Below are positions 1 through 5,603 of a stretch of 6,864 nucleotides of DNA, piece after piece. This stretch comes from Nitrospinota bacterium (GTDB lineage: Bacteria; UBA8248), in NCBI GenBank assembly GCA_003506735.1, contig DNYS01000195.1:1-6864 (forward strand), in the 5' to 3' direction. The notes below the pieces were generated by a model, which saw only the letters and a program-made list of their open reading frames with translations, ran no database searches and had not been told where the DNA came from. The position numbers and the translations under genes were made by a program. The stretch's first letter is position 1. Each line of letters begins with the position of its first letter.

Positions 1-173
1 CTTAGATGCCACGTCAACGGCACATGTGTCTCTTGGTTATAAGCGCTTGTTGTCCAAAAGGCTCTGACGACATACACCTCAGGCCATGGCCGTGGAGCTA
101 ACATAACGGTAGGTACAAAACCCTGAGCCGGATCAGACTCACGCGTGTAGCTGATCGATGCCTCCCCTCCACC
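1..173. other. Left flank, no confident gene
   Basis: This stretch lies downstream of the PPOX gene and runs to the window edge. On the minus strand the frame after the PPOX stop stays open to base 1 (57 codons), with an ATG at 104-102, but there is no ribosome-binding site in front of that ATG and codon choice is unlike the PPOX gene. On the plus strand one frame is open from the edge to a TGA near base 65, which could be the tail of a gene outside the window. Neither is supported enough to call. I see no T-tracted hairpin that would end the operon here. Confidence 0.5.
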
Positions 174-638
174 TCAAATCATCCCCCAGGAGGTCGCTCG
201 CTCGAGGGTGATGCGGATGAAGAGGCTATCCGGCCCGCCGAGTGGGACCGTCTCGTATTGGGAGTACTTCTCACGGAGAAGCGCTTCGGCACTTCGGCAT
301 TCCGCCTCCTCCTCAGCCGGGCGACCGTCCGCCGAGCCACCCTCCAGGATCATGGCGGTCCCCCGGATGAGGACAAAGCCGAGGCGCGTCCAGTCCTCCT
401 CGTACCGGGACACCAGGAGGGAGACCCGGGGGTTTTCCCGGATGTTGCGCAGGCGGCGGAGCCCACGGGGGTCGCCCTTTGGTTTTCCATCGATGGGGGT
501 GTAGATCCGTCCGTCATCGAGGACAAAGACGACGGGAACGACATGAGGATGCCCATCCCCATCGGCCGTGGCGAGGGCGCCCACGCGGGCGGCATCCAAA
601 AAGCGGGTCTGATCGGGGGTCAAAGAACGCATGACCAT
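174..638 (-). CDS. PPOX-class oxidoreductase, Rv0121-type (TIGR03668-like), probably F420- or flavin-dependent
   Basis: A 154-residue split beta-barrel protein of the pyridoxamine 5'-phosphate oxidase-like superfamily. The pattern matches the mycobacterial Rv0121-type group: an N-terminal helix, then ARVGALAT (17-24), DGHPHVVPVVF (28-38), a KPK (52-54) and RRLRNIRENPRVSLLV (61-76), followed by YEEDWTRLGFVLIRG (79-93). Members of this group are predicted to use deazaflavin F420, but few are characterised, so the cofactor and substrate here are inferred. The length is normal for the family. ATG at 638 is chosen because GAGG lies 5 bases upstream (644-647). It is the last gene of the minus-strand run, 77 bp after the VOC gene. 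It shares its fold with PdxH two genes upstream but clearly belongs to a different subfamily. F420 use would require F420 biosynthesis genes, and none are in the window. Confidence 0.85.
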   Translation of the reverse strand: MVMRSLTPDQTRFLDAARVGALATADGDGHPHVVPVVFVLDDGRIYTPIDGKPKGDPRGLRRLRNIRENPRVSLLVSRYEEDWTRLGFVLIRGTAMILEGGSADGRPAEEEAECRSAEALLREKYSQYETVPLGGPDSLFIRITLERATSWGMI

Positions 639-715
639 TTCATCCTCGTGCCGGCTTGAGGCCTAACCTCCGCCCTTCTGCTCACGGCCATGAAAGGAGA
701 TGGTTCCCAATGCTC

Positions 716-1081
716 TTAGGCGCGGCTGCCCAATGGCTTTGCAAAGCTAATCTGATGCCCGTCCGGGTCAGTGAGGTGAAAAAAGCGCTCCCCCCATTCC
801 GCATTTCGCGGCTCCGCCTCCGGTCGAAGTCCATGCAAGATAGCGTGCTCATATAAGGCATCGACATCGGAAGTATAAAAAATAACTCTTCCCGTCCATG
901 GGTGTTGTTGATCGCTTGAACCGACAATGAGGTTCAGGTAACTGTTTCCCGCCCGGAAACTGGTGAACCGTGCGTCCTCTCCTCCGTGAAACAATTGAAA
1001 TCCCAGCGTTCGGTAGAACTCCACCGACCGCTCCATATCTTGGATGACAAAAGTCACGGCGCTAATGCACTCGATATCCAT
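716..1081 (-). CDS. VOC-family protein (glyoxalase/bleomycin-resistance/dioxygenase fold)
   Basis: A 121-residue protein, the usual size for a single-chain vicinal oxygen chelate protein built from two beta-alpha-beta-beta-beta modules. The first module has VTFVIQDMERSVEFYRTLGF (9-28), the standard opening strand and helix. The second ends in WGERFFHLTDPDGHQISFAK (96-115), the typical closing hairpin. By eye alignment the classic metal ligands look absent: Ala8 sits where a His is usual, Arg65 where the second-module His is usual, and Ser112 where the last Glu is usual. That argues against a glyoxalase I or extradiol dioxygenase and for a binding or non-canonical role, with the substrate unknown. 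ATG 1081 has only a weak purine-rich AAGAAGAAA upstream. It sits 39 bp after pdxH and is probably co-transcribed with it. Confidence 0.85.
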   Translation of the reverse strand: MDIECISAVTFVIQDMERSVEFYRTLGFQLFHGGEDARFTSFRAGNSYLNLIVGSSDQQHPWTGRVIFYTSDVDALYEHAILHGLRPEAEPRNAEWGERFFHLTDPDGHQISFAKPLGSRA

Positions 1082-1120
1082 TTTCGTTTCTTCTTAAAGA
1101 TAAGGAAATTTCGATGCTTT

Positions 1121-1774
1121 CTAAGGAGATAACCGCTGTATTGTCCAGCTTCCATCCTTTTGAAGTTCGTACCAGATTCTGTCGTGAAGCCTGTCATCTC
1201 TGTGTTGCCAAAATTCCACCCTTCCAGGCAAGACGATAAACCCACCCCAGTGCTTGGGTCTGGGAATGGCACTCCCCGCGAACTTTTCCCTGAAATGTTC
1301 CACCCTTTCTTCCAGTGCTCCCCTGCCTTCAATCACCTCGCTTTGAGCGGACGCCCAGGCCCCCAGCTTTGACCCATCCTGCCTGGTTTCGAAGTATATG
1401 TCTGAGACTTCCTCTGGGACCTTTTGCGCGGTCCCCTGGATTCGAATCTGCCTGCGAAGTTCTTTCCAGAAAAAGGTTAAGGCAACACGTGGAAATTCCT
1501 CGATATCTCTGGATTTCGGGCTCTGAAAATTGGTAAAAAACAATAACCCCCCTTCCGGCAACCCATGTTTTTCGGGCTCTTTGTATAGGACAAATCGTCC
1601 TGTGGGAATTCCATGCCGGCCGGCTGTTGAAAGATGCATGGCTTCAGGCTGGAAGATTTCAGCGCACAGCGCATCTTTGTACCATCTCCTGAATTGCTTA
1701 TATGGATCCAGTTCTACGGTCTCCACATCAAGGACTATATTATGGATTTCTTCAACAACGCTTTGATTCACCAT
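1121..1774 (-). CDS. pdxH: Pyridoxamine/pyridoxine 5'-phosphate oxidase
   Basis: FMN-dependent cytoplasmic oxidase that converts pyridoxamine or pyridoxine 5'-phosphate to pyridoxal 5'-phosphate with O2, the last step of the DXP-dependent route and of B6 salvage. The 217-residue product matches E. coli PdxH (218) in length. Visible hallmarks: DPYKQFRRWYKDA (23-35), MHLST (46-50), GRFVLYKE (59-66), FFTNFQSPKSRDI (79-91), LRRQIRIQG (106-114), SAQSEVIEGR (142-151), the WGGF (176-179) region, and the C-terminal EFWQ...RLHDRIWY (187-202) ending in RLSP. Arg195 and His197 correspond to the substrate-contacting Arg and His of E. coli PdxH. A His (191) replaces the usual Gly after EFWQ. ATG 1774 is preferred over an in-frame TTG at 1783. 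It begins one base after the stop of the 62-codon gene, and with no clear ribosome-binding site translational coupling is likely. Confidence 0.95.
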   Translation of the reverse strand: MVNQSVVEEIHNIVLDVETVELDPYKQFRRWYKDALCAEIFQPEAMHLSTAGRHGIPTGRFVLYKEPEKHGLPEGGLLFFTNFQSPKSRDIEEFPRVALTFFWKELRRQIRIQGTAQKVPEEVSDIYFETRQDGSKLGAWASAQSEVIEGRGALEERVEHFREKFAGSAIPRPKHWGGFIVLPGRVEFWQHRDDRLHDRIWYELQKDGSWTIQRLSP

Positions 1775-1775
1775 T

Positions 1776-1964
1776 TTATTCAATCAACTCACAAGCCATG
1801 GCCCATTCTTCGTTCCCGGAGAATGGCGCGAATCTAATAATCCCAAAAAGAGCTTCCGTAGGATTAACGGCCCTCACAGTCATACCACTCCATTTAAGAA
1901 TTGCGATTTCGTTGTCACAAGTGTGGCGAATAAAAAACCATCTTGTCCATCGCGCATTAATCAT
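1776..1964 (-). CDS. Small unknown protein, 62 residues, coupled to pdxH
   Basis: I do not recognise this protein. It reads from ATG 1964 to TAA 1778-1776, and the pdxH ATG follows one base later, which is the typical geometry of translational coupling. The composition is protein-like: rich in Trp (WTRWFF near the start, LKWSG, EEWAM) with a mixed hydrophobic core and no membrane segment or signal peptide. The purine-rich GAGGG upstream lies about 13 bases from the ATG, too far to be a convincing ribosome-binding site. Codon use is AT-leaning, like the neighbouring pdxH. It could be a real small protein, a leader whose translation delivers ribosomes to pdxH, or a chance open frame. The one-base junction is the best argument for reality. 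Confidence 0.4.
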   Translation of the reverse strand: MINARWTRWFFIRHTCDNEIAILKWSGMTVRAVNPTEALFGIIRFAPFSGNEEWAMACELIE

Positions 1965-1970
1965 TATTTA

Positions 1971-1990
1971 AATCCGGCCCTCACCCTATC
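1971..1990 (-). repeat. Intergenic short repeat, copy 1
   Basis: Read on the minus strand this is GATAGGGTGAGGGCCGGATT, in the 54-bp gap between the DUF1802 gene and the 62-codon gene. Near-identical stretches occur at 4528-4550 (plus strand) and 6671-6694 (minus strand), all outside the confidently called genes. It lies just upstream of the ATG at 1964 and could also be part of that gene's translation-initiation region. Confidence 0.4.
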
Positions 1991-2018
1991 GAAAGTCACC
2001 ACTCTCCCAACGTATATT

Positions 2019-2582
2019 CTAGTGAGCATTGAGTGCGACCCGGATTGCCTGAACCCGGCTTGAGAACTCATTCTTATCCAAAACATGCGTTGACCCATCC
2101 GTTCGTACATCTTCCTCTAAACTCACCCAGGATTTGCATCCTGCGTATTCGTCCCTCATCGGCAAATCAACCGTCTGGGGAAGGGCATAGACGCGTAGAA
2201 TGAGGGCAAACAAAACGTTCTCGCCCCAACGGTGAAACCGCTCCTTAACGGCCTCATCTGACCAGATGTGAAATTCACGAAGGGAAAGAAGCCCTCTTAA
2301 ATTATTTACCCGAATTGCTTCAGAAATTTCGGCAAAATGACTGAGTCGCAAAATTCCCGAGTCGGGTTGTTCCGCCATTACCTCCTGAAGCTTTGACCGA
2401 GCCTCCTGGGTGATGGTTTCCGAGGCCTGGTGAAAGTAGGTGGGAAATAGGAAGAATGCGGGATGATCGGGCCTAAATTCACCGCCTTCTTCTCTGATTC
2501 CTCCTTTCCGGAGGACTAGCGTCTGCCGCCCGGTGGCCAGGGCTCGGCAAATGAAGGCCCACTCTTTGAAGGCTATTTTCAC
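2019..2582 (-). CDS. DUF1802 family protein
   Basis: A 187-residue protein with the landmarks of DUF1802 (PF08819), a family of unknown function found in cyanobacteria and various other bacteria. It opens with KEWA (6-9), then LRKGGI (24-29) followed by a GGEF turn, FFLFPTYFHQ (43-52), a middle helical part, LRVYALP (129-135) and YAGCKSWVSL (146-155). GTG at 2582 is chosen because a strong AAGGAGG lies 7 bases upstream (2590-2596) and the protein then begins right before the KEWA motif. A longer in-frame start at ATG 2669 has no ribosome-binding site and adds 29 unconserved-looking residues. It is the first gene of the five-gene run that includes pdxH, 136 bp after the SagB-like gene. No catalytic function can be assigned. 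Confidence 0.88.
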   Translation of the reverse strand: MKIAFKEWAFICRALATGRQTLVLRKGGIREEGGEFRPDHPAFFLFPTYFHQASETITQEARSKLQEVMAEQPDSGILRLSHFAEISEAIRVNNLRGLLSLREFHIWSDEAVKERFHRWGENVLFALILRVYALPQTVDLPMRDEYAGCKSWVSLEEDVRTDGSTHVLDKNEFSSRVQAIRVALNAH

Positions 2583-2589
2583 CCTGTGC

Positions 2590-2596
2590 CCTCCTT
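2590..2596 (-). promoter_or_regulatory. Ribosome-binding site deciding the DUF1802 start
   Basis: AAGGAGG on the minus strand, 7 bases before GTG 2582. It is a near-perfect Shine-Dalgarno match and the reason for rejecting the upstream ATG at 2669. Confidence 0.85.
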
Positions 2597-2676
2597 TTAT
2601 ATCCGCTCTCAAGCGACCACAATTCACAGCGGCCGGACTCATATAAGGCGGGAAAGTCATGCCGGCCATTAGAATA

Positions 2677-2688
2677 TTATTGCAATAA
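2677..2688. promoter_or_regulatory. 12-bp perfect palindrome upstream of the DUF1802 run
   Basis: TTATTGCAATAA is its own reverse complement. It lies in an AT-rich patch (about 2671-2715) between the SagB-like stop and the DUF1802 start, roughly 95-105 bp upstream of the GTG. The position suits an operator or promoter element for the five-gene run, but no regulator is in the window and no convincing -35/-10 pair could be placed. A short palindrome in AT-rich DNA can also occur by chance. Confidence 0.3.
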
Positions 2689-2718
2689 GCCGCCGAGCGC
2701 GCTTAAAAATAAAAGCCT

Positions 2719-4308
2719 TCAAGACCGGGATTTGAGAGATTTTCGGCGGCCCAGGAGCACCAAGAACATCACCTCTTTCCCCTGGGCGCGGGGCTCGAAA
2801 AAAGAAACCACCTCATCGTCAAAGAAGGTCAGGCCCGAGGCGGCGAGCCTTTGTGCGTAGGCCCCAAGATAGAGCTTGCCGCCCATGACCCCCGCCTCGA
2901 GCTGCGCCGCCCGGTATCCCCTGTCGCCAAAAGCGCCCAGAATTTTTTCAAGGTCGCACAAAAAATAGACGTTGACCGAAGCGTCGGCGGCGAGTTCCTG
3001 CTCCAGTCCCAGAACACCCGCCTCGCGGCGGAAGTCTCCCTCTTTCAACAGGACGAGAGTGTCCCGGTGGCGATCGAAAAAATAGGCTCCGGCGGGAAGT
3101 CCATCGACCGCGTTCACGATTAAAAACATTTCATTGAGCGCTGGCCGGACGCCGGGAAGAAAATCGGCTGGAACGGTTCGGGCCGCCGAACGCAAAATAA
3201 GGGACAGATCCTCGAATGGGATCGGGAAGCGCTCGAACCGCCGTGCCGATCCCCGGCGCAATATCACTTCGTCGATGGAGTCGCCGGAGGGTTCTCCCTC
3301 GGCCAGCGGAAATTTCCCAAATCCCTTTTCGCCCAAAGACCTTTCGGATTCGGGACCGGATTCGGGGCCGGCCCGAAGATTTTCATTCAGGAATTTTTCC
3401 GCATTCGAGCGCCATTCGAGAACTTCATCCCCACTTCCCAAAGATGAGGCGCCGTGTATTTCCCGAATCGCGGGATAGTCGACGTGACTTGCCGATAGGG
3501 GTTCCGTTTCAAATTCGAGCGGGGCCAATTCACCGGCTCCGGCCTGAATCGGGGTTCTTTCTCCCAGTTCCATGACAACCAGCGAAGCCTCATCCCGGGT
3601 GTCCAATCCCAAAAGGCCGTTCACCTCATTGTCCCTGAAACCTGCGTTTAACCGGACATCAAGGTCATAGGAGGCCACGGCCGCGAGAAAATGGGCCAGC
3701 ATGGTTCCGCTGTCCCAAAAGCAGTGCCGGTAGGTGCGCGAGCGGTACTTCCACGAATTTCGCCAGTAGGTGCTCGTGAATACGAACGCCGCCTCGGGCG
3801 CTTCGCCCCGGCCCAATGACTCGGCGATCGAGGCCCGGAAATCTCCCCGCCGGAGGGGCCTGGCGGCATAGTCGTGTGCGGCAAGATGGTATACCCCCGC
3901 GGGGAGGCCCTCTCCCTCGCCGGAGGGTATATCGCCGCAAATCAGATAAAGCTCGATATGATAAAGAGCTCCTGTGCAGGCGGCGGCACGGAAATAGTGC
4001 GACCGCCCACCGGCTTCGATGCACTTGGTGATCCCCGCGGTAAGAAAAAAGATCCTCGCCAGAATCTCGAACGAAAGTGGTTCGTTTTCGCCGGCCCCCT
4101 CTCCTGCGGAAGAAATGGACTCGAAAACATTTCCGGTCGCGCGCGGCGGCTCCGCCGGCAGGGGGATCGGTTCGATGCCCCCGTACACCTTGAAGGGCAT
4201 CGGCTGGTTGGGGAAATCCAAATAATGTAGATCCGAGCGCACACTTTGAAAGGAATGCTTCGTGCCGTTGTGATACATCCGGGCGGCCGATTCGGATCGC
4301 GCGATCAT
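2719..4308 (-). CDS. SagB/ThcOx-family FMN dehydrogenase with tandem nitroreductase domains
   Basis: A 529-residue protein with two nitroreductase-fold halves. The N-terminal half shows the SagB-type signature TKHS (16-19) and HYLDFPNQPMPFK (28-40), then FRAAACTGAL (106-115, where many relatives have a Pro-Ser-Ala-Gly-Ala-Leu turn), WKYRSRTYRH (186-195) and DSGTMLAH (199-206). A low-complexity Ser/Glu/Pro/Gly linker (about 305-340) leads to the second half: VILRRGSARRF (348-358), RGYRAAQLEAGVMGGKLYLG (463-482) and GLTFFDDEVVSFF (492-504). In azole-forming peptide pathways SagB/ThcOx enzymes oxidise azolines to azoles with FMN. Here no YcaO cyclodehydratase, leader peptide or transporter is nearby, so the substrate is unknown. 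ATG 4308 is chosen for its strong ribosome-binding site and because family similarity begins soon after. A TTG at 4443 would add 45 unconserved-looking residues. No signal peptide is seen. Confidence 0.9.
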   Translation of the reverse strand: MIARSESAARMYHNGTKHSFQSVRSDLHYLDFPNQPMPFKVYGGIEPIPLPAEPPRATGNVFESISSAGEGAGENEPLSFEILARIFFLTAGITKCIEAGGRSHYFRAAACTGALYHIELYLICGDIPSGEGEGLPAGVYHLAAHDYAARPLRRGDFRASIAESLGRGEAPEAAFVFTSTYWRNSWKYRSRTYRHCFWDSGTMLAHFLAAVASYDLDVRLNAGFRDNEVNGLLGLDTRDEASLVVMELGERTPIQAGAGELAPLEFETEPLSASHVDYPAIREIHGASSLGSGDEVLEWRSNAEKFLNENLRAGPESGPESERSLGEKGFGKFPLAEGEPSGDSIDEVILRRGSARRFERFPIPFEDLSLILRSAARTVPADFLPGVRPALNEMFLIVNAVDGLPAGAYFFDRHRDTLVLLKEGDFRREAGVLGLEQELAADASVNVYFLCDLEKILGAFGDRGYRAAQLEAGVMGGKLYLGAYAQRLAASGLTFFDDEVVSFFEPRAQGKEVMFLVLLGRRKSLKSRS

Positions 4309-4312
4309 TTTT

Positions 4313-4319
4313 CCCCTCC
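4313..4319 (-). promoter_or_regulatory. Ribosome-binding site deciding the SagB-like start
   Basis: GGAGGGG on the minus strand, 4 bases before ATG 4308. It supports the short form and argues against the TTG 135 bases upstream. Confidence 0.8.
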
Positions 4320-4378
4320 GGCCGGCCGATGACCCGGCAACGGATCGAGGGGCGCTGTCCGGCCAGCCGTCCGATATG

Positions 4379-4404
4379 CCCGGCCTCGGTTCATTCAGGC
4401 CGGG
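4379..4404 (-). promoter_or_regulatory. GC-rich hairpin in the presumed leader of the SagB-like gene
   Basis: CCCGGCCT (4379-4386) and AGGCCGGG (4397-4404) form a perfect 8-bp stem with a 10-base loop, about 70 bases upstream of ATG 4308. No run of T follows on the minus strand, so it is not a simple intrinsic terminator. It may be a structured 5' leader or just a product of local CCGG richness. Confidence 0.35.
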
Positions 4405-4527
4405 GCGGCAAATGGAATCTATACGATTGGCGAAAAAATCCAAGATTGCAACAGGTCAGCCGGCGGGTTCTTTCCGGTTTTATGGTCTTAAAGTCCACGA
4501 GATTCCCGCTCTTTTTTTCACGAAATA

Positions 4528-4550
4528 GGATCGGGTGAGGCCGGAGAATT
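4528..4550 (+). repeat. Intergenic short repeat, copy 2
   Basis: GGATCGGGTGAGGCCGGAGA followed by ATT on the plus strand. Allowing one substitution and small indels in the G run, it aligns with the copies at 1971-1990 and 6671-6694. It has the opposite orientation to those two. Confidence 0.35.
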
Positions 4551-4652
4551 TTGGAGCGGATGGAAGGCTACTGGGATACCCGAGAACGATCGGTTCCGGG
4601 ACTACCCTTCGAGGTGGTTGGAGACCGATGGGATCAAAACAAAAATCGCGAT

Positions 4653-4682
4653 GGAACCATGGGTTCCCCGAAAATTTCCGGG
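4653..4682. repeat. Two adjacent symmetric elements after the aldo/keto reductase gene
   Basis: GGAACC-ATG-GGTTCC (4653-4667) is a perfect inverted repeat. It abuts, sharing one base, a 16-bp near-palindrome CCCGAAAATTTCCGGG (4667-4682, one mismatched pair). Both lie 16-46 bp beyond the aldo/keto reductase stop. They could form 3' mRNA structure, but no T-tract follows, so I do not call a terminator. Confidence 0.3.
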
Positions 4683-4698
4683 CCTGAATCCGAACTTA

Positions 4699-5532
4699 TT
4701 ATCCACCGGTTGCGATATTCCCGATAAACTGGATGTCTTCATCTTTCAAACTGAAATCCAGCGCAAGGTCTTCTTTCATGTGGATCGGGCTGGTGGTCCC
4801 GGTTAGAGGCAAAATGCCTATATGCATGGAAAATCGAAATAAAACCTGCGCCGGTGTTTTGTTCGCTTCCTCCGCGATTTTCCGCACCTCGGGAAGAACG
4901 AACGGATTTGCCGTGAGGAGAGAAAATCCCTGATATATAATTCCGTTCTCCCCGCAAAATACCCTCACACCATTATCCCATCCCTGTTGCGCAAAGCATC
5001 TGTTCTGCACAAAAGCGGGGTTCACTTTCGCTCCATCCATCAGAATCTTTAATTGCTCGATGGTGATATTGCTTACTCCCAGATGCGTCACTCTCCCTTC
5101 CCGGTGGATGGCTTCCATCTCTCGCCAAACCCGCCAGTCGTCCGGCGCCAATCCATAACGAACCGATGGGCCATGCAATACGTATGAATCGATATAATCC
5201 ACCTGCAAATGCTCGAGGGAGCTTTGAAAAGATTGCCGCACTTGTGTGCCGTAATCCGCGCGAATGTCGTAAGGCGTCCTGTGGTCTTGACCGCTAGCGT
5301 ATGTGTATTTGGTTTGTATGAAAAAATCTTCCCGCCGGGCGCCACTCTTCAACACCTTGGAAATGGCACTGCCCACAGCCGCTTCGTTGTAATGGCGTCT
5401 TTGATTGGCGGTGTCGATTCCCCTGAAACCCATTTCGATCGCCGTGCAAACAAGATCTTCGGTGGCATCTTCTTTCCAGGCCGTGCCATAGATCATTTCG
5501 GGAATATTTTTCGCTCTTTCATCCGGTTCCAT
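4699..5532 (-). CDS. Aldo/keto reductase
   Basis: A 277-residue TIM-barrel oxidoreductase that would use NAD(P)H to reduce aldehydes or ketones in the cytoplasm. The catalytic tetrad is visible: Asp40 in GFRGIDTA, Tyr48 in RRHYNEAAVG, Lys75 in IQTKYT and His120 in YVLHGPS. GVSN (152-155), the QNR segment (176-178) and PLTGTTSPIHMKED (242-255) near the C-terminus fit the cofactor-binding face. The length is normal and the substrate cannot be predicted. ATG 5532 is kept because the family-like start (NIPEMIYGTAW, 9-19) lies just inside it and an in-frame TGA stands two codons upstream. A GGAG about 13 bases before the ATG is farther away than ideal. It follows the cobalamin-binding gene by 71 bp and may share its transcript. 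Confidence 0.93.
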   Translation of the reverse strand: MEPDERAKNIPEMIYGTAWKEDATEDLVCTAIEMGFRGIDTANQRRHYNEAAVGSAISKVLKSGARREDFFIQTKYTYASGQDHRTPYDIRADYGTQVRQSFQSSLEHLQVDYIDSYVLHGPSVRYGLAPDDWRVWREMEAIHREGRVTHLGVSNITIEQLKILMDGAKVNPAFVQNRCFAQQGWDNGVRVFCGENGIIYQGFSLLTANPFVLPEVRKIAEEANKTPAQVLFRFSMHIGILPLTGTTSPIHMKEDLALDFSLKDEDIQFIGNIATGG

Positions 5533-5564
5533 AAATCAAGCAATTCTCCATTTCATTCCGCATG

Positions 5565-5581
5565 GTCCCCTGTAAGGGGAC
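5565..5581 (-). other. Hairpin between the cobalamin-binding and aldo/keto reductase genes
   Basis: GTCCCCT and AGGGGAC form a perfect 7-bp stem around a 3-base loop, midway in the 71-bp gap. No T-tract follows on either strand. It may be an intercistronic RNA structure or processing site affecting expression of the downstream reductase. Confidence 0.4.
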
Positions 5582-5603
5582 ACGTCGGGGCGCCCGAGGA
5601 ATT

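Larger units (their letters stand above)
4309..4698. other. 390-bp intergenic region between the aldo/keto reductase and SagB-like genes
   Basis: No gene is supported on either strand. The part next to the SagB-like start is CCGG-rich and carries a hairpin (4379-4404). A TATAGA at 4418-4423 (minus strand) could be a -10 box, with a poor CTTGGA about 15 bases upstream, so promoter placement is only tentative. The middle holds copy 2 of the intergenic repeat. The end next to the aldo/keto reductase stop carries two adjacent symmetric elements (4653-4682). The size suggests that the SagB-like gene has its own promoter. Confidence 0.6.

Noticed and set aside
82..91. GGCCATGGCC palindrome in the left flank
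   Set aside because: Short GC-rich palindrome with no gene context to interpret it.
2583..2669. 29-residue N-terminal extension of the DUF1802 protein from ATG 2669, considered also as a leader peptide for the SagB-like enzyme
   Set aside because: No ribosome-binding site. The added residues lack a Cys/Ser/Thr-rich core, and AAGGAGG directs initiation to GTG 2582.
3134..3575. Long plus-strand frames opposite the SagB-like gene
   Set aside because: Arg/Pro/Ser-rich products typical of antisense reading of GC-rich coding DNA.
4379..4404. Intrinsic terminator for the aldo/keto reductase transcript
   Set aside because: No T-tract follows the stem on the minus strand and it lies about 300 bp beyond the reductase stop.
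4309..4443. 45-residue N-terminal extension of the SagB-like protein from TTG 4443
   Set aside because: No ribosome-binding site at the TTG, composition is Pro/Gly/Ser/Arg-rich without family similarity, and a strong site precedes ATG 4308.
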